From Apostichopus japonicus (Eukaryota > Echinodermata > Holothuroidea > Aspidochirotida > Stichopodidae), in assembly GCF_037975245.1 (NCBI RefSeq), contig NC_092561.1, positions 15,319,001 to 15,383,000 on the forward strand: a stretch of 64,000 nt of DNA. The letters are read 5' to 3'. The notes under the pieces are model-generated. The model saw only the letters and a list, made by a program, of their open reading frames with translations. It was not told where the DNA came from and made no database searches. Position 1 is the stretch's first letter; the number at the start of each line of letters is the position of its first letter. Made by a program: the position numbers and the translations under genes. Below are positions 23,501 to 35,500 of the stretch, in pieces.

Positions 23501-26500
23501 AGGCATGATTCATGCAGTGATACAACACAGACTCACAAACAACAGTTAATGTAAGTCAGGTATTTTAAGTAAGGGCCACAGATGATGTAGAAATGGGCAT
23601 AGATGGTGAGTACAGTATGTTACAACTTAAATTCATTTGTTGTTGACTTGTTAAATATGATCTTCCATTTTTGTTTTGTTGTGGTTATCAATTTGTAAGT
23701 CAAAATGTTGTAAGTTTCGAAATGTAAACTTGCAGTTTTCTCAAATTCAAATATCAGAAAAAAATTCTTGTTAAATTGCTTATAGCTTTTCAACATGATG
23801 TATTATATTTGTAGCAATTTTACTTCTCTGTTGAAAGAAAGATCACATACCTAGCAACATGTAGTCTGTTACTCTGGTTCACTAAACCTTGTCCCACTCT
23901 ATATATGGTGACGTGGCTGTGATAAACTGTCTCAGTTTATAACTAATATGTAGTCTTTTACTTTGGTTCACTAAACCTTGTCCCACTCTGTATATATGTA
24001 TGGACGTTCATGTGGTAAACTGTCCCAGTTTATAACTAATATAACAATGTAGTCTTTTACATTAGTTCACAAAACCTTGTCCCACTCTGTATATGGGGTA
24101 TAGGTGCATGTGGTAAACTGTCTCAGTTTATAACTAATATTACAATGTAGTCTTTTACTTTGGTTCACGAAACCTTGTCCCACTCTGTACGGACGTGCAT
24201 GTTGTAACCTGCCCCAGTTTATAACTAAATGTAGTATGTATTTTTTGATGAGGTGAATGATATCCAAATACAAAATGCAGTCTTGTTCACGTTTGAGGAA
24301 GGAAAGGGGAGGGCGATAAACTTCATAGAATCACCCATCCCGAGATCTCTGCTTACTTGACCTTGTCACTAGCGAAAGATTACAGGCTGGAGAGAATGCA
24401 ATGTCCATGGTTATATCATATCCAGGTTATTGCATTGCACATTGGACATGCTATAGGTCAGCATTCTCTTACCTCCCTGAAGGAAGACAAGCTTACGTTC
24501 CCACTTTATATACCAAAAATGTGAACAAGGCCGTTTATTTGTGAATCACTTTGGAATTTGGAATGATGTTATGTTACATCCCAACACAGAATACAGATTT
24601 ACTGTACGTAAGGGATGATTGTACATGAAAAGTCTTACGGGACCTCACCTTCTTCTCTTTCTTCTTTCTATATTTTTGGTTATCAGGTCCGCCGGCCACG
24701 GAACAAGCATTAGATGATATAGAGTATAGGCTGCAAAGACCCTTGCCGAAGGAGCTGCGATGCTCCTATCGTATCTGTAACGGGCAGAACCTGAAAACCA
24801 GTCATTCTAGGGAAACAGAGTACGGTCTCTTAGGAATGCTAATTGCTAACAATTACTCGGTGTGTGAAGTCTTACTATCTGCGGAAGGGATACTACGAAA
24901 CCTCTCCCAGGTACGATATTAAAAAGAATAAGAGTATAAACAAACAACCGTTTTGCTGCATTTTCATTGCCAATTCTGGTATTGGTTTACAGTATTAGGC
25001 AAATTATGTTAGTTGAACAACATATTTTATTTTATGAAATCCACCGACATGATGTCAAGATGTTGAATCCCTTGTGTTGACTTGAGAATGTACCTATTCT
25101 GTACGTTGTAAAGGATAGTGAAGAATTTACTCTTGACCGAAACAGAGGTGATTATATTCCCTCGCATCCTGTTGAGAAAGACTTAGCATACAATTCCTAC
25201 CTTGCTTTCAGGAGATGTTTTTTTTTTTTAATTTTTATATAGTGCTTTACACCAGCGATAGTTCTGAAAGCCCTTTACAGACGTTATATTACCCCTGGTC
25301 AATGATAACCTGTCCCAGAGACAATCCCTCCAGTCGGCAGCAGGGTGGTCATTATAAGCATGTACTTACAAATTTTTTTGTAATTATAGACAGGACCTTT
25401 GCAAAAAATGTCGGTAGTTTTTTGGTGAAACTACACAAGAAGAACCTTGGACTAGCAACACACCCAGCGAGCATCTGTATGCATGTAAATCCCAAGTGTT
25501 TACCAGCACTGTCACACGATTGCATTCCTACGGTTCAACGTATACTGCCCAGATAAAATAGAAGATTATCATTAAAACCAAAACTCGGAAGTCATGGTTA
25601 CTCATTCGAGTTGAAATTAACAAATTGTTAACTCCTATGATATAAACTTCCCGTAACTATATCAATAAAAAGTACCTTTTTTCTTTTCCTTGACAAGTAT
25701 TTCGTTCCGTGATTACCACTGACTTGTCTTTTTAAAGGAATTATAAATTTACTAGATTTTGTATCTCCCAAATGATGTTTAACTGCTAAGCTGTTACGAA
25801 TAAGTTCTCAAATAATATTGCCAAATGCTGTCAATATTGCTCAGAGCAAGGGGAAAATCAGTAAAAGGTTTTTTTTTTTGGTGTGTGATCAGATTTGTAT
25901 CTTCCAAATTATGTTGACTGCTTACTGTAGCTGTACTGTAATGAGTAAGTTCTCAAATAATATTACCAAATGCTGTCAATATTGCTCAGAGCAAGGGGAA
26001 CATCAGTAAAATGTTTTTTTGATTTGTGTGTGTGTGTGATCAGATTTTGTATCTCCCAAATGATGTTGACTGCTTAGCTGTAATGATTAAGTTCTTAATA
26101 ATATTGCCAAATGCTGTCAATATTGCTCAGAGGAAAGGAAAAATCAGTAAAAATATTTTTTTTTTGGTGATCAGATTTTGTATCTCCCAATTGATGTTAA
26201 CTGCTTAGCTGTAATGAATAAGTCCTCAAATAATATTGCCAAATGCTGTCAATATTTCTCATAGGAAAGGAAAAATCATTAATTTTTGATATTTGTTTTT
26301 TTTATTTATTTTTGTAATTTCTGAGCTGTTAAATTTTAGTCTCACTCTGATCATATATAACTTTTGCAGGAAAATAAACGAAGGAACGCGGTACATTTCA
26401 CGAATAGATTCATCTACCCTCCCGGCCTTCACTCTACATGTAATGGCAAACCAGGCTTCTCGATGAGGGTGTGTTTGAAAGACAACGGAGACGTTAGGAT

Positions 26501-29500
26501 CGGGAATGTCTGCATACAGGTAAGAACGGAATGTTTCACGAATGCAGACTTACTGTGGAGCTCTATTCAGGTCTGGACAGGAAAGAGGAAATATGCCATA
26601 TTTTACGACAAAAGGTATCATATTTGAATTATGTACTAAGAAGACAATAGTAGTCCTGGTTAGTGACAGACTAGCTACCTTGAAATATTACAACCCCATG
26701 ATATCTGAAAAGAGCCATGACCCCTCTTCCCACTTTGGTTTGTGAAAGCACATTCACGGCAGGGGTTTACATTCAGCAATGGAAGAATAAGAACAATCCT
26801 CAAGGCCCAGTAAGACTTCCCTAAAAGGTGTCCGCATAGGGCTAAGCCCGCCCCCCCCTCCCCACTGACCTCCACTGCCAGCAGGGTAAAATATTTAGGG
26901 CAGGGGGCTTACATTCAGTAGTGGAAGAATAAGAACACTTCTCAAGGCCCAGTAAACCTTCCGTAAAAGGTGTCCGGAAAGGGCTATGCCTCCCCCCCCT
27001 CCCCACCGACCTCCACTGTCAACAGGGTAAAACATTCAGGGCTGGGTGTTAACTTTCAGCAGGGCAAAGAATTGAAACCTTTCTTGAGGCCTGGTTCAAC
27101 ATTCCATGACGGTTCATACCCCCTACCAAGCTAAGTTTAGAATTTGCCTCACCCCACCTTTGAAATCCTGTGTAAGTCACTGCGATTAATGACCATGTGG
27201 CTCAGGAGCCTTTGTACATCGGTATGTCTTGCTGGCTCAAGACCAATGTCAGTTTGTGTGTCCATTTTTCCTTGGCTGTCCATATATCTAGGTAGCAGTC
27301 AGGGGGTAAGAACTGTGGGGGGCACTGGGGGCAAGTGCCCCCACCCCACTTTTTTCCAAAATAGCAAATGTGCCCTACTGGCAAATAAAATGTGCCCATT
27401 TTATAAGGAACTGTATGTGGATATATTAAGCCTTTGTTAATTTTAATATTTTATTTTAATTATTTATTTTTAGTCTGTACATGCTATTTTTAATATGGCA
27501 TCCCATATCTTTCTGTAGCCTGGATAACAATTAACAATCTCAATATATAAAAATTCAATGTTACAGCGCACCATAATAGTATTGATAGCATACTAACACA
27601 TCATATATATTTAAGTGATATGGCCGGTTTATAGCATAACGAGCGGTGGTTGTGGTATGAGAAAGTGCCCCTCTGATGTTGTGCCTACCCCCCACTTTTT
27701 TAAGCTTCCTACCCCCCGGTAGCTGTAATGGGCTGTGATCTTTGATGGCTGGGTATGGATGGTCTGTTTGCTTTGACCTCACACTCATGGTGAATGAAAA
27801 GCCACCATTTATCATCCCATATATATATATATTAGCAGTGGAGATTTGATCTCAAAAGTTTGCAAAGATCAAATGGGGGTGATAAAATAAAATATGTTTA
27901 GCTGCCTGATCTTTAGAACACATTGAAGGATGGCTAACAATCAAATGCACACTTGAGAATGATATGCCATGATAAGTATCACAGACACTTAGTGAGTTGT
28001 AAACAACATTCTATTATTACAAATCATGTTATGAAAAGGTTCTATTGAAGGAATTTCAAAAAACAGTTGATTATATCAGATTCTTTGTTGGGCCTTGAAC
28101 AAGCCTGAAAATGATTCAATGTTTAGTCTTTTGCCAATATTCATCATTGATAACAAAAACATTTACTTTTGCTGTGTTGTAGATAAACTTTCCTTTTGTT
28201 TGGGAGGGCCAATTACCTGTCTTTTCTGAAGGGGGCGGGGGGGGGGGAGGAGGGTGGGTGGGTGGAAGAAATGGATGATGGTCAGGCAGAACCTATTTTC
28301 TAAATACAAAGAATTGACAATTTCTTTTGGGTGTGAGGGCAAACAAATATGTGGGTCTTTAGGCCCTCAGTCCCATTCAAATGTAATCTTCAATGTGTTA
28401 ATATCCATGATCCATCAATGAGGTGATGTTTACTGGCTTTTACCAATATGCTAGTCTCTGTAGCAAACCTATATCAAAAGCAGTCTCCTATGCAGTTTAT
28501 GGGTACGAGATATTGCAATGACGTCTTTACATAGATCCTATGCAGTTATGGGTACAAGATAGTGCAATGATATCTTTACATTGAACCTAAGCAGTTTGTG
28601 GGTACAAGATAGTGCAATGACATCTTTACATATAGATCCTATGCAGTTTATGGGTACAAGATAGTGCAATGATATCTTAGCATAGATGCTATGCAGTGTG
28701 GGTACAAGATATTGCAATGACATCTTTACATAGATCCTTTGCAGTTTATGGGTACAAGATAGTGCAATGACATCTTTACATAGATCCTATGCAGTTTATG
28801 GGTACAAGATTGTGCAATGACATCTTTACATAGATCCTATGCAGTTTATGGGTACAAGATTGTGCAATGACATCTTTACATAGATCCTATGCAGTTTATG
28901 GGTACAAGATTGTGCAATGACATCTTTACATAGATCCTATGCAGTTTATGGGTACAAGATTGTGCAATGACATCTTTACATAGATCCTTTGCAGTTTATG
29001 GGTACAAGATAGTGCAATGACATCTTTACATAGATCCTTTGCAGTTTATGGGTACAAGATAGTGCAATGACATCTTTACATAGATCCTTTGCCGTTTATG
29101 GGTACAAGATTGTGCAATGACATCTTTACATAGATCCTATGCAGTTTATGGGTACAAGATTGTGCAATGACATCTTTACATAGATCCTATGCAGTTTATG
29201 GGTACAAGATTGTGCAATGACATTTTTACATAGATCCTATGCAGTTTATGGGTACAAGATTGTGCAATGACATTTTTACATAGATCCTTTGCAGTTTATG
29301 GGTACAAGATAGTGCAATGACATCTTTACATAGATCCTTTGCAGTTTGTGGGTACAAGATAGTGCAATGACATATTTACATAGATCTAGATGCAGTTTAT
29401 GGGTACAAGATAAGTGCAATGACATCTTTACATAGATCCTTTGCAGTTTATGGGTACAAGATAGTGCAATGACATCTTTACATAGATCCTTTGCAGTTTA

Positions 29501-32500
29501 TGGGTACAAGATAGTGCAATGACATCTTTACATAGATCCTTTGCCGTTTATGGGTATCAGATAGTGCAATGACATCTTTACATAGATCCTTTGCAGTTTA
29601 TGGGTACAAGATAGTGCAATGACATCTTTACATAGATCCTTTGCAGTTTATGGGTACAAGATAGTGCAATGACATCTTTACATAGATCCTTTGCAGTTTG
29701 TGGGTACAAGATAGTGCAATGACATATTTACATAGATCTAGATGCAGTTTATGGGTACAAGATAAGTGCAATGACATCTTTACATAGATCCTTTGCAGTT
29801 TATGGGTACAAGATAGTGCAATGACATCTTTACATAGATCCTTTGCAGTTTATGGGTACAAGATAGTGCAATGACATCTTTACATAGATCCTTTGCTGTT
29901 TATGGGTATCAGATAGTGCAATGACATCTTTACATAGATCCTTTGCAGTTTATGGGTACAAGATAGTGCAAAGACATCTTTACATAGATCCTTTGCCGTT
30001 TATGGGTATCAGATAGTGCTTTACATAGATGATGCATAATTGTCTGTCACAGGTGGATTTTCAGTTTTCTAGATCGTTTATTTATTTATTTATTTTTGAA
30101 ATTAATTTAATTATCTTTTGTTACACACAGATGGATGAAACCGATGCAGTCGTGCCCACTTTTGTGTATGCATCCAACTTTACCGAATGGTTGGAACAGT
30201 TAGCGTGTCGACTGGAGAGTAAGGCGCTGATGGTGAACGAAGGGAAAATATCACAGTAAGTCCTGTGCATCTGGAAGGAATGAAAATATTGTGCTTCCAA
30301 GTGTACCGAACTGGGTCTTGGAAGGCAGTCATGACATGACACTAAAGGCATTGAAGACTCGCCCCAAACCGGGTGCAGCGCTCTGAAAAAGTTAACTTTC
30401 CGTTGCTTGCAAGTGAGGTTCTCTGCTTGTCGCTACAAAATGCAGACAGTAATGAGACGTGATACCTTGTTATCTTTAGCTGGACCTGGGATGTCCATTG
30501 CTGTATCGTTTGTACAGTGCTGTGGGTATTGACCGCAGCTGTATGGACTGACTGTACACTATAGTGTCTAATTACTGAAGTAGCAAGCTGTGTGTATTTT
30601 CCGACGTCGATGGTGGTGTGTAACACTTCTGTTACACCTCATTTGAAACTAGGTCAGATTACCGGCATTAGACGTTTCTTTTTGCGTGAGTCTTCACACC
30701 CTTCAGCCACGTAAAATAGTAACGAAAACGAACGTTGCTAATATGCGGGTATCTGTCAGACAGACGCTCAGCATTGAGAAAAAGTTAAGCAAGTAACAGA
30801 CAAAGGATAAAAATATAAGAATTTAAGTCAAAAATAAAGAGAGAGAGAGGGCTGGATGGATTCAGGTGATTTTGTCCAATGGTGTGGGGCAGTAGAAGCA
30901 AGACAGAGATCTTACTGTACCATGATCTGTTAGTCGGCTTAACGGTGAGAAGGCGTTTATTCCTGAGGAAAAAATTCCTGGAAATTGGTAGAGGTCAAAG
31001 GTCACATGAGGTCAACAGGCATCAAAGTCTGAAAACCTTTTAACATGATAATTCCAAAATTAAAGCTACAAATAATCTGTGAAATCTTTAGTGCCATGAT
31101 ATTATTTTGGTGAATATAGCTTGGTCAAGTCCAGTTTAGTTCTGTGAAGGGACTCTATAGGTCTTCAACAAAACACACCTGGCATCCAGATAGTGAAATC
31201 TGCTTCAGAGTTTGTACTCTTGCTTTAAACGTGTTCTTAAACCTCCTATCAAGGTTTCTCCCTCTGAGCTTCATGGGGTCAACAAGTTATCTCAAAAGGT
31301 AGAAAACTTGGCCATTTTCTCAAAATATTTCACAGTATCTTAACAATGTTATGTAACTCTGAACAACTATTTAAAGGGATTTGCTAGCTCATAGTTGGAA
31401 ACCTGTCTATATTTCACATAAGAAGACTGGTCTTTCTGTATATTGAAACATTTTGGTTTAAAATTCTATACATTAAAATCCTCATGAGTAGATGACATGG
31501 TTGATGCCCACAAGGGGATTTCTTGAAATCTTTCCTGGTTCTCATTTTCTTCTTGAACAAATTTAACTCACTTGCTCTACATTACTGTGTCTATATCTCA
31601 GATATATTATATAGTGACAGTATTTTGAATTTTGAGCAAATTGTATGGCAAGGAATCACAAAGCTTACTGGCTTCCTGGTTCACAAATATATCTCAGGTT
31701 CGAAGCCTTCATAGATTTATATCCAGTGAAATAAAAATAAAATTTCTCTTATTAATGTCAATTGAATTAATTGCCGTTTTCTGCCACAGGTTTAACTCTT
31801 CATCTGAGGGTCCCTTGGAGATGAAGAAAGTGAAGTTGGACGTGGCAACTGTCCTGATCCCAGAGTTCAGCTCTTTGGTAAAGTCAAATGCCAAACTGAT
31901 GCACGCTTACCAGATCACTATGTCCATGGCGGATGGCATTCTACCAAAATGTGAGTTATTTTGTTTGTCATGAAATCGTAAGAAAGCCTAAATTGCCCAA
32001 AATTATATGTGGGTGCATGTCAGGGCCAAAATGAGATGTGTTGAGAGTTCTGGTCAAAAGGTCATCAGGATAATCTTGTGATATTGTTTGGTGTTAACAC
32101 AGAATGTTTGTTCTCCCTACAGAAATGAATAGATAGAATGCACTGTTTTTTCCTGTTAGTTTCAGATCATTCGGACAATATTTAAAAAAAAAATTTTTTT
32201 TTAAATGTTGGCTTGTCCCTGAACTGTTCTCTCACATCATAAATCATGTAAATATTAAAGGAGCCACAAAACCAACTATAGTTATTAGTCTACAGATGTG
32301 GTAGAGATATTTGTCATGGAAACATAAAAAGCCCAGAACAGCTAAGTAAAATCTCATTCAGTTTGGGATCTGAGATCACAGGTTTATTGTTTCTTCCCAC
32401 AAAAGGCAAAAGACTTTGGTCAAGAATAAAATTTACACGTTCAAGCCACATTTCTGACTGTTTTTAGTTTTATGTAATAATTTATGTTTTCCTTTCATTT

Positions 32501-35500
32501 ATTAAAATGCTAATTTTCTGTAATAGAGAAGGTTCTTGCAAATGCTGAATCTAAAAAATATTGAAGTTATTTACATGACCTTGTGATAGCAGTCTACCTT
32601 GTAAATAGAAAATCAGAACATAAGCTACGATATCTGCCGAATGGGGCAAAATGTCTCTTAACAGTTTGAAGGAGTTAAGTTCTTTACAAAGATGTTCCTT
32701 CGGTTTGTGGCCCCTTTTTAAAGAAGAAATGGTGTCTACATTTGAACCTGTTCTGTTCTATGGTAAACTATTGAATATTCAAAATATGAATGTTAAAGAA
32801 CAAATGGTCTCTATGACTGAACCTGTTCTATTCTAAACTATTGAATATTCATAATATCAATATTATAGAACAAAGAATCCTATTGAATATCCTATTAATA
32901 TATCCACAATATGAAAATGAACACATGGTACCTAAGATTCGACCTGTTCTATCATATACTATTGAATATTCACAGTGTAAATATTATAGAATAAATGGTC
33001 TCTATGATTCCACCTTGTTTTTTGTTTGAGAGAGTCTGTTCTTTGTATACATATGAAGAGATCATAATGTCACGTAGGATAAGGTTACTTTCCAATTCAT
33101 CATTTTTTATTCCAGCGAAGGTTCAAGGAATCTATACGATGGTGATTGCGTGTGTATGTGTGTGTAGGTATGTGTGTGTATATGTGACGCCCCTTGGCTC
33201 GTAAACACGATAACTCAACAATAGCAAGTTGGATTGAAGTCATACTTGGTACATAGATGTGCCATACTGAGTAGAAGAACCCTATTGATATTGGTGCTCA
33301 TCTCATGAATAATAATGATGTCACAGGGTCAAACATAAAATTCTTCAAAAGCTAATAACTCCGCAACCAAATATCTGAATTTATTTATACAGGGTATTAA
33401 TATGTTGGTAGATAGCAGGTACATGGTGATATATGTTCAAGTTGATATTATGAATATTTATTATGAAGCATATCAAAACACTACTGTCCTACATTTCAGA
33501 TTGCTGCACACTTGAGACTCGACAATTGGAGATCACAGAGCACGATGCAGAATCGAACCAGAGGACGCAGGAGGTGCAAGGAGAAGGAGTAATTGGTAAG
33601 AAGCCGAACACAACTGTGTAAACTATGCAAGTTGTATGTAGGGGTTCATACAACTCAAACTCACACCCTCAAAGAATTTTGTTTGGTGAAGATCAGTGTG
33701 GTTTTTTTGAGCGTGGTAGAATTTTTAGACTGTCTTCTTCCAATGGCGCAACCAGGTATACTTTTGAGGGGTAGGGAGCTGGGGAGGGGGGAGGGGGTGT
33801 TACCATGTTTTACCAGGGTTTAAGCCGGTCAGATATTGGTCAAGTTCAAACAAGTTAGGGACAAGATATGGAGATGCAGCCTATAGCAGTGTGAAATATT
33901 CTTCTCTTCAAGATATAAACTGTTACGCTGGGAGCCAGCAAAATATCCCTCTAAATATCTCTAAATAATGTCATGAGGGTCTTACAGGCTGCGACGGCAT
34001 CTAATGAACTTTACTTAACGAGTGATCATTTACTTGTTGTTTCCATTTTTATACATGGCACTTTTTTATTAAGAGTATTTTAAAGGAATTTCATAGCATA
34101 TTTTTAAAGGGGGTCACTAACACAACCATGCTTATATGATGGAGATCTTTGTGAGGAATAACTGCCCCTAAGAGCTAAGGAAAATCTTTTCTCCATTTGG
34201 TAGATATCTTAGTTTAAAAAGTGGAGTCTGGGAGCCATTATATCTTTGATGTCACATGGTTTTTCTTTTTCGTATTTTCTTCAAGGTTGAATGCTAGTCC
34301 CTGTTGATGCTGAGATTCAATATTTACAGTCTGCATTTGGAAACCAATTTCCATTGCAAAAACATGAATTAAGAAAAACAAAAATTTGAAGCATTTGTGG
34401 CTCAATGATGTCATATTTAGACTTGATCAGATTTCAGCCTTGTCTTTGAAAAAAAGAAAGAAAAAGAACATTAAATTTGTGGTATATATCTCAAATGGAG
34501 CATGGCTACTAATGATGTCTGCGTTTGCCTCTCCTTTAACAACACGTCGAAAGCAAACATGGGGAGAACTGCAAAAACAGTTAAACAGCTAATGATTCTG
34601 ATGGAATATTTGTATCTATCTGGTATCAGAAATGAACACAAACAAAATCTGTTCCAAATTGGTTCAGTTGACAATTAAGTCAGAATTATCTGTGTATATA
34701 TTAAACTGGCTCAGATTCCTGTGGTAAATGATGTTCATCTGAGTGCCATCTGAATTGCCGTGCATTGATTGGCCAATGAATAGACAACTGTCTATACCCC
34801 AACAGTCAAATGCCCCCCTCTCTCCCCCCACATCCCCCAATCCACTGATGATGATTGTGATTCAGATAAGTTATTGACCAAAAGTCAATGGTTTTTGTAA
34901 CAGACCATTTATGTTTCAACCCTGTAACAAGTATATCAAATGATAATAATAAAAAGAAGATAAAGATATAATCTGATTACCATATATTTTGGAAAACCTT
35001 TTAGCTGGAGAGAGACCTAACTTGAAGCCCGGCACCAAATTTACATTTGCTAGTTGGACACCTCTGACAGCTATAGAGGGCTTTATGACTGGAAAATTTA
35101 AATTCAAAAGCAACTTTGGTAAGTCTTCAGATCACCCATGCTTACCTTTGAAACCTTTTTTTTTCTCTCTTTTTCTACAAATTTTCATAAACACTGTGCT
35201 TATATTTATAAGAAGTCAAGAAGAGTCGCACTGCTATGTGAAAGTCGGTTTCATATTTTCTTGTTTGTGGTATACTGTTCAAAGTGGTCAAACTATTTTG
35301 GTGAGTGATTCCTATTACACTGAGTGGCATTTATCTTTTCTAATGTTGGTTACTTCTGCAACACTAAAATCAACCAACCACTAACAAGCTGTGTGCGCAC
35401 TGAGTGGCATTAATCTGTTCTAGTTTTGTCTACTTCTGCATTGCTAAAAGTCAATCAACCACTAACAAGCTCTCTGAGCACTGAGTGGTGTTTATCTTTT

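Noticed and set aside
28480-30020. Regular repeats that could be taken for a CRISPR array
   Set aside because: Whole 50-bp units repeat without unique spacers, and the array sits in an intron of an animal gene. It is a minisatellite.
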